Shown: one piece after another, positions 55,299 to 63,867 of the stretch
Layout: each line of letters opens with the position of its first letter
Numbering within the stretch: position 1 is the stretch's first letter
Origin: Calothrix sp. C42_A2020_038
GTDB taxonomy: Bacteria > Cyanobacteriota > Cyanobacteriia > Cyanobacteriales > Nostocaceae
Direction: 5' to 3'
Assembly: GCA_015272395.1 (NCBI GenBank)
Contig: JACYLQ010000001.1
Span: 310,001-374,000 of the forward strand
Length of the DNA stretch: 64,000 nucleotides
Notes under the pieces: model-generated
What the model saw: only the letters and a program-made list of their open reading frames with translations
Databases searched by the model: none
Told to the model about the DNA's origin: nothing
Translations under genes and position numbers: made by a program

Positions 55299-55622
55299 AT
55301 GCAAATTCCATTGCAAATTACTTTTCATAACGTTCAAGCGTCAGCATCTGTTGAAGAGAAAATAAAAGAGAATGTTGAAAAATTAGAACGTTTTTATAAT
55401 CGAGTGATAAATTGTCGGGTTACTGTTGATGCTCCCCATCGCAACCAGCGCAAAGGTAATCTTTATCATGTGCAAATCGACCTGACGGTACCTAATGGGA
55501 AGATAATTGTCAACCATAGTCCATCAGATGAAGCTAGTCATGCAGATATATATATAGCCATTCGTGATGCATTTGAAAACGCGCGCCGACAATTGCAAGA
55601 TTATGCCAGCTTGCAGAATTAA
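55299..55622 (+). CDS. Short ribosome hibernation factor (HPF/RaiA family)
   Basis: The 107-residue protein matches the single-domain HPF/RaiA fold: PLQITFHNVQASASVEEKI, then ERFYNRVINCRVTVDAP and AIRDAFENARRQLQDY. In the family a beta-alpha-beta-beta-beta-alpha fold binds the 30S decoding region and silences ribosomes. Long HPF has an extra C-terminal domain that is missing here. Cyanobacterial genomes usually also encode a long form (LrtA). It is followed 54 bp later by a small peptidoglycan-binding-domain gene. Confidence 0.88.
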   Translation: MQIPLQITFHNVQASASVEEKIKENVEKLERFYNRVINCRVTVDAPHRNQRKGNLYHVQIDLTVPNGKIIVNHSPSDEASHADIYIAIRDAFENARRQLQDYASLQN

Positions 55623-55676
55623 TATTCAGTAATAAGTAAAAGATTTGGTAGTTTTTTAAAATGATGAGGGATACTT

Positions 55677-55949
55677 ATGCAAGTTAAAACTTTATCAGTA
55701 AATGTAGTTAATACTACTGATATGCCAGTTTTAGAGCTAGGTTCTTGCGGAGAAGCTGTGAAATTTTTACAGATGTTACTTGTTGCTTATGGCTTTTTGA
55801 CTCGTGATTTTATTAGTGATGAGTTTAACGGCAGAACAGAGCTATCAGTTAAGAATTTTCAAACCGTTCATCGTTTGTGTGTGGATGGTATTGTAGCCAG
55901 TGAAACATGGCAAAAGCTAGCAGAAGTTGCAGCAGAACCCCATAATTAA
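55677..55949 (+). CDS. Peptidoglycan-binding-like domain protein
   Basis: The 90-residue protein consists of one PG_binding_1 domain: LELGSCGEAVKFLQMLLVAYG, then FNGRTELSVKNFQTVH and VDGIVASETWQKL. The three-helix repeat is complete, but there is no signal peptide and no catalytic partner domain. Such bare domains are frequent in cyanobacteria, often next to other small genes. It may be co-transcribed with the hibernation factor gene. Cell-wall contact is uncertain without export. Confidence 0.8.
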   Translation: MQVKTLSVNVVNTTDMPVLELGSCGEAVKFLQMLLVAYGFLTRDFISDEFNGRTELSVKNFQTVHRLCVDGIVASETWQKLAEVAAEPHN

Positions 55950-55959
55950 ATTAAATGGG

Positions 55960-56112
55960 GATTATCTTTACAGATGATGATTTCGCTGAATTACGAGACC
56001 ACAGTGTGGGAAGAGAAATTGATATATGAGCTTAAAATACTTACTTGATACCAATATTTTTTCAGAGCCATCACGTTTTGTGTCGGGGTTAAATCCCCGT
56101 TACAAAACGTAA
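55960..56112 (+). pseudogene. Truncated toxin-antitoxin remnant (VapC-like start)
   Basis: A frame ending FAELRDHSVGREIDI stops at 56027-56029. It overlaps the ATG (56026) of a frame reading MSLKYLLDTNIFSEPSRF and then a stop at 56110-56112. The second is the typical start of a PIN-domain VapC toxin with its first catalytic Asp in LLDTN. The frame breaks at a palindrome (TCGGGGTTAAATCCCCG type, about 56080-56100) that seems to have interrupted the gene. The ~130-residue toxin is lost, so the pair is inactive. The antitoxin identity is inferred only from the coupled overlap. Confidence 0.6.
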
Positions 56113-56240
56113 TTGCGAATTGTTTTAATTTCCCCTTCCGGGTTTGCAATCAGCAAAGCCCAGTGCTTCCATATCTATAAAACTCATGCTTTCACAAATT
56201 TTACAATAAATCTTTTCGGAACTGTAGGGTTGCCACATAA

Positions 56241-56963
56241 CTACTTTTTAAACATTTCCGGATGATGATTTTCCCAGAAGTTTAAGATTTCTCTACCTAT
56301 TTCCTGAGCGTAAAAATAGTGAAAAAAGTGATTTCCACTAGAATATTCTAAGAAAGAATCTCCTTGTTTATAACAAGTTAGCCACTCACGCAGCTTTGGT
56401 TCTGGTACTACTACATCATTTCTACTCCCACAAATCATTAACGGTACATCGGCGCCACCAGGTGGCAATTGCATGATATTTAGTATCGAATGTGTAGATG
56501 GAGTTTCTTCTAAAGCAGTATACAAAAAATTCGCTAATTGGTGTAATGTATAAGGAAGTTGACTACCAAAAAGACTCAGCACAGTATAAAACAGAACTTC
56601 TTCAAAGCTGGCATCGAAAAGCTGTCGTCGCCTATAGTAATAAGCGTGCCAAGTATTACCAGGTTCAAAGTCTACAGCTATTAGAGTTAAACTGCGAACG
56701 TATTGAGGATACTCACGAGCTAACATCAAACCGACTACGCCATTTATACCATGACCAATTAAATGAACTGGAGTGTCATGAAATTTTAAATAATCATATA
56801 GTAATTCTACAGGCGCCTGAAGATAGCTAGCTTCGTCTAAATTTTGCTGAAATTCCCAAACATTAACATCTACATATTGAGCAAAATAGTAAAGTAACGG
56901 TAAATCAAAACGCTTTAAACTCTGACATGTACTTACCCACAAAACATTAGAGAAACTAGACAT
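56241..56963 (-). CDS. Alpha/beta-hydrolase-fold protein lacking the canonical Ser
   Basis: The 240-residue protein has the alpha/beta hydrolase layout (PVHLIGHGINGVVGLMLAREYP) followed by SLTLIAVDFEPG, an acid region (ICGSRNDVVVPEP) and a base region (YSSGNHFFHYF). In active enzymes the elbow reads GHSxGG. Here it is GHGING (Gly72 at the Ser position), so the usual nucleophile is absent. The Asp and His are retained. Related cyanobacterial proteins I recall also have GHG there, so this could be a family trait rather than a lesion; either way, ordinary esterase activity is doubtful. Confidence 0.78.
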   Translation of the reverse strand: MSSFSNVLWVSTCQSLKRFDLPLLYYFAQYVDVNVWEFQQNLDEASYLQAPVELLYDYLKFHDTPVHLIGHGINGVVGLMLAREYPQYVRSLTLIAVDFEPGNTWHAYYYRRRQLFDASFEEVLFYTVLSLFGSQLPYTLHQLANFLYTALEETPSTHSILNIMQLPPGGADVPLMICGSRNDVVVPEPKLREWLTCYKQGDSFLEYSSGNHFFHYFYAQEIGREILNFWENHHPEMFKK

Positions 56964-57326
56964 GGTTGTATAAGCGTGAGCAAAATACTCACGTAATGTG
57001 TGAGGTACAACAAAGAGCAGATTTTATTCCTGAACAAACGATAACTTTTACAAATACAAACTAAAAACGAAAAATTACTTTATGAGCTTTGTTCTAACTA
57101 GTGGCTCGTGTCAACAGTTTTGGTAGTATAAATAATATCTTGTGGGTCAAGCATTATTGCTTAATGCCTGTGCTATTACCCACAATTAATGACACAGACC
57201 ACTCATACTAATATTATTTTAATTTAATTGACTGATGCTGATTGTTTTTAAATATACATCTGTAATTTTCTGTCTGTATTAGCTACAAATAGCATATGAT
57301 GCCCACAGTCATTATGTGTTGAGCTA

Positions 57327-57417
57327 TTACAGCAGTACATAGATTAAAATCAAATTGTTGTGGAGTGGGTATCCTTGCCCGCTCGACTGTATTTAACCAA
57401 CCTGAAATTTGCTGTAA
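57327..57417. repeat. Dispersed family A, inverted copy
   Basis: TTACAGCA (57327-57334) to TGCTGTAA (57410-57417). The complement of this stretch matches 1581-1688 and 42340-42448 but lacks ~18 bp near one end. A family B fragment begins at its very end, so the two elements abut. Confidence 0.65.
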
Positions 57418-57470
57418 GAGGTTGTTTGAAAAGTATCAATGTTAACGCTCGAACCTAACCCCTAAACCCT
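57415..57470. repeat. Dispersed family B fragment
   Basis: TAAGAGGTTGTTTGAAAAG followed by TATCAATGTTAACGCTCG and AACCTAACCCCTAAACCC is almost the same as 12405-12470. The region 56964-57598 otherwise holds no gene. Confidence 0.55.
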
Positions 57471-57534
57471 TCCCTTGTAGAATACTGAGTCGCGAATAGG
57501 AGTTAAGACTCCTCGTTTCGCAGAAATTGCTTGC

Positions 57535-57561
57535 TAGAGACGCAATTAAATCGCGTCTCTA
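57535..57561. repeat. Family C hairpin
   Basis: TAGAGACGC (57535-57543) and GCGTCTCTA (57553-57561) pair perfectly around AATTAAATC. It stands just outside the reductase gene's 3' end. Confidence 0.6.
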
Positions 57562-57598
57562 CGCGGTCTGGAATGAGGCAAAAACGTTATATGCATCT

Positions 57599-58480
57599 TC
57601 AAATCACAACGGATGTTATTGCTTCTAATTCTTCTTTGACTAATAAGGGTTTATACCCTAGCGAAAAGGCTTTCGTACTATCGAAAGATACATCAGCTGG
57701 TCGAGGCGCCGACATGATAACATCTTTTTGTTGACAGGATTTTAAGTTTGTATCGGGTAATTTAAACACTTCAACCATCAACTTGCCAAAATCGTAGCGG
57801 GATATTCTTTCTTTGCCACCAAGGTGAATAATGCCATGATACTTTTTTTCTATCATTAACAATAATCCCTGAGCGGCTGTCGTACCACTGATGGGAGTTC
57901 TAAATTCATCTGTAAATAACTTTAATTCTTTACCTTCTTGTAGTGTTTGTATAAATCCTTGCATAAAACTTTTTGCTGTAGGTGTTGCGGTGCCAAACAT
58001 TAATGGCATTCTACATACAACAGTATACTCATAGCGTTCTAACATTGCTTGTTCTGCTAGAACCTTTTGTTCACCATAGAGGTTTACGGGTTTTACTGTA
58101 TCAGTTTCTTTATACGGTGCATTTTTACCATCGAATACAAGGTCAGTTGATGTAAATGCACATGGTATGGAATAGTCAGCACAAAGTCCTGCTATATTTG
58201 CTGATGCTATTACATTAATTGCGTGGGACTCTTCAGGATGGTTTTGACAGTAATTTGGTTGAGAAAGTGCTGCTGTATGAATTACTGCATCTGGTTTAAT
58301 GGTGGTAAAGATTTGTTTAAGTTCTTGAAAGTCGGATAAATTGGCTTTGAATAAGCTGGCACCGTTCACTTCTAGCGCGTGTGAGTTATACGTACCGTAA
58401 ACTTCGTAGTCTTTACATCCTGCTTGGATAATATGCCACCCTAAAAAACCGCTGGCGCCTGTGATGAGTAATTTTTTCAT
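57599..58480 (-). CDS. dTDP-4-dehydrorhamnose reductase-like SDR protein
   Basis: The ~293-residue Rossmann protein begins MKKLLITGASGFLGWHII (GASGFLG nucleotide-binding turn); the ATG at 58480 fits best, with a longer frame to 58510 possible. It continues VIHTAALSQPNYCQNHPE, TSTDLVFDG, the YxxxK catalytic pair in NLYGEQKVLAEQAM, and RMPLMFG. This order is that of RfbD-type reductases, which finish dTDP-sugar synthesis, or of related SDR enzymes on other substrates. No other rhamnose genes are nearby, so substrate is open. Confidence 0.82.
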   Translation of the reverse strand: MKKLLITGASGFLGWHIIQAGCKDYEVYGTYNSHALEVNGASLFKANLSDFQELKQIFTTIKPDAVIHTAALSQPNYCQNHPEESHAINVIASANIAGLCADYSIPCAFTSTDLVFDGKNAPYKETDTVKPVNLYGEQKVLAEQAMLERYEYTVVCRMPLMFGTATPTAKSFMQGFIQTLQEGKELKLFTDEFRTPISGTTAAQGLLLMIEKKYHGIIHLGGKERISRYDFGKLMVEVFKLPDTNLKSCQQKDVIMSAPRPADVSFDSTKAFSLGYKPLLVKEELEAITSVVI

Positions 58481-58773
58481 AATCCCAATTTTATTTGATT
58501 TTGACTCCAACTTAATTGACTACACTTACTAACTGACCTAAGCGCTTTAAAATACTGAGAACAGTATATAATTCATTAGCTGGATTGAACAAATAGAACA
58601 AACGAGAAAATTAATTATTTTTTTATAACGCAAACAGTACAAGTTAGAAATTAACCCATGTAACCATTGTCGAAGCAAGTGTTTGGGAATTTAAATAGAT
58701 TTTTTACCCCACTAAGTACGTAAGAGCCTTTTTCCCGATACAGTCTAACTCAGACCCGATGAGTGATAAGGAT

Positions 58774-59547
58774 TTAGAAATCATCTGGTGATACGTTATA
58801 GCCACCGTATTCTTCCATATACTTAAGAATTGACGTTCCATACTCATCATGAGACGGTTGATTTTTTAACAGAAGGTCAGCAACTCCGTATGGGCCACGC
58901 AAATGTGCCCCTGCTAATATACCGGAGAGGCTAATAGTGATTGTTTTTGAAACACCTCTATCATTAAATGTCTTTTGCTGACCGAGGTAATTGTTGATAG
59001 ACTGTCCACCAGCAGCTAAAGCACCATTAACACGTTGTAAATTTAAGTTAAAAGCTTCACGAATCGCAGCTTCTTGTACATCACGTGAATTGATAAATTG
59101 TTCTTTGCTGTTGATACCTCTTTTTCCTGTCCAACTACCTCGCCAGTAATTTTTGTCGGCACCGTTTCCGTAATAAACATCAGCTTTATAGTAACCAAGG
59201 TCTATTAATAAAGGTTCGCCAAATTGGTACTTGCCCATAAAACCTAGTGTATTTTCAGAGGTATATTGTCTTGGGTCTCCTGATGGAAAACCTGACTCAA
59301 ACCCTCCCAGTGCTTCGAGCATACTTTGAAAATAGCCCTTATTGGCGCCACCACCTCCATTGTCAGGAGGTTTACCTTGCCCTGGAATAGTTAATACCAT
59401 TCCAACTTGAATCTGTTCAGGATTACCACCAATTACATTGCGATTAGCTTCATAAATTTCACGCCATCGATTGCCATCTCCATAGAATTTTTCGGCTATT
59501 TTTGATAGTGTGTCACCAGCTTGTACAGTATATGTTTGCGCTGACAT
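58774..59547 (-). CDS. LysM plus lysozyme-like protein without signal peptide
   Basis: I choose the ATG at 59547, with a perfect AAGGAGAAAATC before it, giving ~257 residues; the longer frame to 59727 runs into the neighbouring gene. An N-terminal LysM domain (residues ~4-55: [27 protein letters not shown]) binds glycan. A Gly-rich linker leads to a domain with [15 protein letters not shown] and [13 protein letters not shown], where the Glu could be catalytic as in goose-type lysozymes or transglycosylases. The protein lacks an export signal although its targets lie outside the cytoplasm, as do its CAP neighbours. It may be released by a non-classical route or act inside phage-like particles. 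Confidence 0.68.
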   Translation of the reverse strand: MSAQTYTVQAGDTLSKIAEKFYGDGNRWREIYEANRNVIGGNPEQIQVGMVLTIPGQGKPPDNGGGGANKGYFQSMLEALGGFESGFPSGDPRQYTSENTLGFMGKYQFGEPLLIDLGYYKADVYYGNGADKNYWRGSWTGKRGINSKEQFINSRDVQEAAIREAFNLNLQRVNGALAAGGQSINNYLGQQKTFNDRGVSKTITISLSGILAGAHLRGPYGVADLLLKNQPSHDEYGTSILKYMEEYGGYNVSPDDF

Positions 59548-59612
59548 GATTTTCTCCTTCAATAAGCTACAGTTTTTTAGACGTATAGTTTCCCTAGTCA
59601 ATAAATTCCTGG

Positions 59613-59642
59613 TAGAGACGCTTCGGAACCGAAGCATCTCTA
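59613..59642. repeat. Family C hairpin
   Basis: TAGAGACGCTTCGG and CCGAAGCATCTCTA pair with a 2-nt loop and one mismatch (59613-59642). It separates the CAP gene from the LysM gene. Confidence 0.55.
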
Positions 59643-59677
59643 AGTCATTTCTGGTTAATGGTGTCTTTACGTAATCA

Positions 59678-60088
59678 CTACATGGGTGTGCCAAAAACTT
59701 GTGTCCAGTAATGTTTGTAATTAACACTACCTGTATCGTTAGCTAAGAAGTAATAACCAACTCCTATTTCCTGATATTCTGGGTTTAGAATGTTTTTGCG
59801 ATGTCCTGGACTATTCATCCATCCCCGAACAACATCTTCCGGAGTAGAACCACCTGCATAGATATTTTCTGCCGCGCGGGAGTATCGGTAACCTGTAGCT
59901 TTAATACGGTCAAATGGTGATGAATTATCTTTTGAATTGTGGCTAAAAAAGTCCTGCATTGCCATGTCTACACTATGTTTTTGAGCAGCTACAGCTAATC
60001 GACCATTGAATTTGAGAGATTGCAAACCAGCTCTCTGACGTTCGGCATTAGTAAGTTGTACAACACGATTAATGAAATCTTGGCTCAT
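59678..60088 (-). CDS. CAP/SCP-domain protein, copy 2
   Basis: The 136-residue protein starts at the ATG at 60088 behind AAGAGGTT, rather than the longer frame to 60151. It is a CAP domain: [18 protein letters not shown], the helix [17 protein letters not shown] with the metal/active-site His, AENIYAGG and [23 protein letters not shown] proteins are normally secreted; this one has no signal peptide. It is a tandem relative of the gene 44 bp upstream. Bacterial CAP function is poorly known; proteolysis or lipid binding has been proposed for the superfamily. Confidence 0.85.
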   Translation of the reverse strand: MSQDFINRVVQLTNAERQRAGLQSLKFNGRLAVAAQKHSVDMAMQDFFSHNSKDNSSPFDRIKATGYRYSRAAENIYAGGSTPEDVVRGWMNSPGHRKNILNPEYQEIGVGYYFLANDTGSVNYKHYWTQVFGTPM

Positions 60089-60132
60089 AATAACCTCTTG
60101 AATGTATAAACTAGAAAATTGATACGGTACTG

Positions 60133-60540
60133 TTACGGTCTGCCAAAACATTGTGTCCAGTAGTGATTATAATTCACATTACCTGTATCATTTGCTAGGA
60201 AATAATAACCGACTCCAATTTCTTGATAGTCTGAATTTAAGATATTTTTGCGATGTCCTTCGCTGTTCATCCATTGTTGAAATGTCCCTTCTGGAGTTGA
60301 GTTACCGACTGCAATATTCTCACCCACAAATGCTGATGGATAACCTTCAGCTTGCGCGCGTTGTGAGGGACTGCTTCCGTTTTGACTTTGATGATTAAAA
60401 AAGTCTTCCAACGCCATGTCTGTACTATGCTTTTGTGCTGCTGCCGCTAAAACCGGGTTAAATTCTAGTTTTGGTAAACCAGAAGATTGACGTTGAGCAT
60501 TAGTAAGTTCAACGATACGATTAATAAAATTATGGTTCAT
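60133..60540 (-). CDS. CAP/SCP-domain protein, copy 1
   Basis: The 135-residue CAP domain has the same plan as the next gene: [62 protein letters not shown] ribosome site (AAGAGGCTATT) precedes the ATG. There is no signal peptide. Both copies keep the two His and Glu positions of the CAP cavity. The pair plus the LysM protein forms a three-gene leftward cluster of wall- or surface-directed but leaderless products; an AraC-type gene lies just upstream. Confidence 0.85.
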   Translation of the reverse strand: MNHNFINRIVELTNAQRQSSGLPKLEFNPVLAAAAQKHSTDMALEDFFNHQSQNGSSPSQRAQAEGYPSAFVGENIAVGNSTPEGTFQQWMNSEGHRKNILNSDYQEIGVGYYFLANDTGNVNYNHYWTQCFGRP

Positions 60541-60831
60541 GGTTAATAGCCTCTTGAGTCAAAAACTGTTGAAATGATTAATCTTTCAAGCTCAAAGCCA
60601 TTCAGCTTAATCAATAGAATAAACAAAGCTAATTCAATTACACACTGAGAATTGGTGCTATATCGAATATTGTATTCTGTTAATGTCAGGTACATTCGCA
60701 GAATCTTTGTACCGCTTCTTGCATAATTTGTAGGCAGAAGTAATACCTTGCTTTATACCCATAGTATTCTTTGGTCATCAGACTGTAAATTAACTATTTT
60801 TGTAACTCATCAAAGCAATAGTTAATTATTT

Positions 60832-61362
60832 TTAGGTGCCGCTCAAGATATGGACACGTTGTTTATCTCTCCAAACACGAGGAGTATTTTGATAGTAATT
60901 ACGAAACTGGCAATAAAAATGATTTATATTTTGATAACCAATATCTAAGGCAATCTTCTCAACAGAATAATTTGTTTCTAAAAGTAAAGTACAAGCTTGA
61001 GCTATCCGACGCTCAATAATCCAATTATTCACTGTTTTACCAGTCAGGCGCCGTACTAAGTCAGTTAAGTAAGCCGACGAGTAGCCAACAGAATCAGCCA
61101 CTTGTTTCAAACTAATATTGTGATGATAATTTAATTCAATAAACTCGAAAACTTCCTTGAGTCGAGGTATAGATGGGAATATGAAATTTCTTGGATTATT
61201 TGGTTTTTGAGGTTCTAGAGTAGTTGGGAATTTTTGATTCGTTCGATGAACATGTACAGCGCCATTTTCTGTAATCATCACCTGAAACCCTGCTGTTTCT
61301 AAACATTTTACTAATAGCTCTTGAGTTTCAGGGTTAGCATCGCTTACTAAAATATTTGTCAT
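60832..61362 (-). CDS. AraC-family regulator with partial receiver-like N-terminus
   Basis: The ~176-residue protein begins at the ATG 61362, directly after AGGAGAAAA; the frame to 61470 adds an unlikely leader. Residues 1-32 (TNILVSDANPETQELLVKC, FQVMITENG) resemble the first strand, helix and second strand of a receiver domain, but the phosphoacceptor half is missing. Residues ~78-170 form an AraC DNA-binding domain with two helix-turn-helix units (LKQVADSVGYSSAYLTDLV and VEKIALDIGYQNINHFYCQF). It probably regulates nearby genes, perhaps the CAP/LysM set transcribed in the same direction ~290 bp downstream. Its signal is unknown. Confidence 0.82.
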   Translation of the reverse strand: MTNILVSDANPETQELLVKCLETAGFQVMITENGAVHVHRTNQKFPTTLEPQKPNNPRNFIFPSIPRLKEVFEFIELNYHHNISLKQVADSVGYSSAYLTDLVRRLTGKTVNNWIIERRIAQACTLLLETNYSVEKIALDIGYQNINHFYCQFRNYYQNTPRVWRDKQRVHILSGT

Positions 61363-61882
61363 TTTTCTCCTAATATTAACTGAGTTATCGCTTGATAGAA
61401 TCTCATCATTTGAAACCTCTTTGGCTTCAAATGTCATTATTAAGAAGGTATCCAGGTAGCAATAAGTCAAGTTGTATCACTGGCTAAATTGCTTTACACA
61501 TTTGCTATGTTAACTAAGCGTCACAAGTCGCTCTAATTATTAATCGTGTTGCTATGAACTTAATTATCTAAAATTTATCTGATGTTTTACAAAACTTTAC
61601 AATTGAATCCAAGTTTTTGTAAAATATTACCTCTAGCACATATACAGATAAAATTACATTACCCTAACGGGTACCTTTTTGGTAATATAACTACGTGCAA
61701 AAGTACTAAAAAAGTTTTTGAATACATCGGTAGCATACTTGGTTTGACAACCTATGCGCGATCGGATTTACCGCAGACAATATGTCACTGAAAAAATCAT
61801 TCTTGCGTAGTAATAATTCATGAATTACCACTACTTTTATTGGGTTTTGCGTAATTCCTATATAAAAAACAGCAATTTATAC
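61363..61882. other. Intergenic stretch, no gene supported
   Basis: This ~520-bp AT-rich stretch contains one 69-codon plus-strand frame (61582-61791) with no recognisable domain, no ribosome site and unusual composition, which I do not accept. Nothing else stands out. Confidence 0.4.
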
Positions 61883-63433
61883 TCACGCCCGAATCACCGT
61901 AATAGCCCGTTGATTTTCCGTCACCACAACCTGGGTAGATAACCGTTCTTCCATTGGTAGGGCATTTTTGCGTCTATCAAACACAAATAACCAACCTTCA
62001 TTCAATCCCAACCGGGCTAAATAGGATTCTAATTGCTCAATTCCTTCGTCTTGGGGGTCACGCTTTTTCTCTCGCCATACCTTTAACTCAATACCTAACG
62101 TAACACCTTTATAGCGTAAACATAAATCCATTCTGTCACTACCAATTGCATATTCCCGTTCCAAGGTTCCACCACCATTGACAACACGATGCAAGAAAGC
62201 CATTAATACGATATGGGGTGCGATTTCATGGTAGCCAGTACTACCTAATAATGGTTCTCCGTGCTGTCGCCAAAATTTGATAAAAGCTTCAAGTAAAGCA
62301 GCTTTATTTAATTCACCTTCGGCAGTTAACCAACTGGGACTAATGTGGGGTAAACTATCCTGGGTTCCTTGGACTAAAACACGGGGAATCACTTCGCGGT
62401 AAATCGGGTTAGCAATAACTAGTCCCCCCGCAGGATCGCGTCGCAATAATCCTAAATCGAGTAAATATTGACGGTCATCGTTGGGGGTATCGGGTAATGC
62501 TTGTCCGGATAAAATCGGCTCAATGATGGCTTTAACTCGTTTTTCTCTGAGTTTTTCTGCTAAGGAATCCAAATGAGTATCTTGACGGGAAATTAATATT
62601 TCCTTGGCTTGTAAAATATGTTCTTTGGTAATAGCAACACTTCTATCCCTAACCATTTTTTCCACAACTTCCTTGGCTAGAGCATTAACTAACCAAGGTT
62701 GTCCTTGAGTTAAATCAAAAGCTATTGCTGTGGCTTCTTCTGTAAAAATTTGTCCCGTCTCTTCTGTATGTTGCTGGTACAATTCTGCAACTTCTGAAGC
62801 GTTAAAATTTCTCAGAGTGATGGAACTAACTTTAATATTAAAAGGACTGGATGTATTTAATCTATCACTACCACCAGATGCAACTTTGTAATCCCGCACA
62901 TCCTGTAAGCCAATCAATCCTACCGACGAGGGAAAATTTTCTGGACGACTGCGATAACCATCCCGCAACTGTCGTAAAACCGAAATCAAGGTTTCGTCTT
63001 GTAAAGAATCAATTTCATCGATAAATAGTACTAAAGGACGGTTGAGTTTTTGTGACCAGGCTCTTAAACTCGCTCTAATTCTCTGCCCAGGAGCATTATA
63101 AACCCAAATTGGGGGTTGTAGTTCAGTCGGTAGAATATCCTCAATTGTATCGCGCCAAGTTTCCAGAATCGCTAATTCTGCAGCACTGGGGTCATGATTA
63201 AATGCACTTCCTACCTCCACCGATACCATTACTGCTGCATAGCGTCCAGTTGCAGTTAATTGTTTAGCAAGTGCCAGCATTGCCGTAGTTTTACCCGTTT
63301 GACGCGGTGCATGAACGACAAAATAACTACGCTGTTGGATTAGCTCCTCCAAATCTGGTAATCGCGTTGTTGGAGATAGCATGTAGTGGATATCGGCTTG
63401 ACAGGGACCTGCAATGTTGAACCAGCGAGACAT
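61883..63433 (-). CDS. AAA-like ATPase with C-terminal PD-(D/E)XK nuclease-like domain
   Basis: The 516-residue protein has a P-loop ATPase first: Walker A in HAPRQTGKTTAMLAL (about residues 38-52) and Walker B in PLVLFIDEIDSL, with a winged-helix region near 280-330. Its C-terminal ~95 residues contain SDRMDLCLRY and GIELKVWREK, the D...ExK arrangement of restriction-like nucleases, followed by QLESYLARLGLNEGWL. This AAA-plus-PD-(D/E)XK pairing is a widespread family in cyanobacteria and archaea, presumed to be linked to selfish or defence-type DNA. A WD40 remnant overlaps its start. Function is unproven. Confidence 0.82.
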   Translation of the reverse strand: MSRWFNIAGPCQADIHYMLSPTTRLPDLEELIQQRSYFVVHAPRQTGKTTAMLALAKQLTATGRYAAVMVSVEVGSAFNHDPSAAELAILETWRDTIEDILPTELQPPIWVYNAPGQRIRASLRAWSQKLNRPLVLFIDEIDSLQDETLISVLRQLRDGYRSRPENFPSSVGLIGLQDVRDYKVASGGSDRLNTSSPFNIKVSSITLRNFNASEVAELYQQHTEETGQIFTEEATAIAFDLTQGQPWLVNALAKEVVEKMVRDRSVAITKEHILQAKEILISRQDTHLDSLAEKLREKRVKAIIEPILSGQALPDTPNDDRQYLLDLGLLRRDPAGGLVIANPIYREVIPRVLVQGTQDSLPHISPSWLTAEGELNKAALLEAFIKFWRQHGEPLLGSTGYHEIAPHIVLMAFLHRVVNGGGTLEREYAIGSDRMDLCLRYKGVTLGIELKVWREKKRDPQDEGIEQLESYLARLGLNEGWLFVFDRRKNALPMEERLSTQVVVTENQRAITVIRA

Positions 63434-63700
63434 GGGAAGAGAAAGATAACGGACACTTTGAGTTTAGACGATTTGTTTTTAGATAATCTTCTACCCAATT
63501 ACAACTTAATACTAGTAGTTGTTTGACATCTAAGTTTTCCTGCCAATCCCATAAAATTACCGTACCTTCCCGACTAGCTAAAGCAATGATTTTGCTGTTG
63601 GGATTAAAAGCAACTGTGCGAACTGCGTTATTCAAGCTCGTAAAAGTTTTCAGGAAGGCGCCATCTGATTTCCAAAGTTTTAAAGAAACACTCCGTCTTC
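63434..63700 (-). pseudogene. WD40-repeat protein remnant
   Basis: The minus strand encodes SLKLWKSDGAFLKTFTSLNN leading into AVRTVAFNPNSKIIALASRE, GTVILWDWQ and NWVEDYLKTN. This is one full WD40 blade and the usual C-terminal tail of the large cyanobacterial WD40/NACHT proteins. It has no start and is cut off upstream by stops and sequence of no recognisable origin. The tail runs into the start of the AAA ATPase gene. It is the 3' end of a lost or rearranged gene. Confidence 0.68.
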
Positions 63701-63867
63701 AGGAAATTACGCAAAGGTATATATTTAGTTTTGCTTATGTCTACCACTATAACCATAGTAATATTAATATGCATTAGATTAAATCAATATTTATCATAAT
63801 TTATTGTAGCTGGAAACTGCTATAAGTTCTAAAACTATTATACTATTGAATACCATTGTGTAAGTTT

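Noticed and set aside
61582-61791. 69-codon plus-strand frame
   Set aside because: No ribosome site, no known domain and AT-driven composition.
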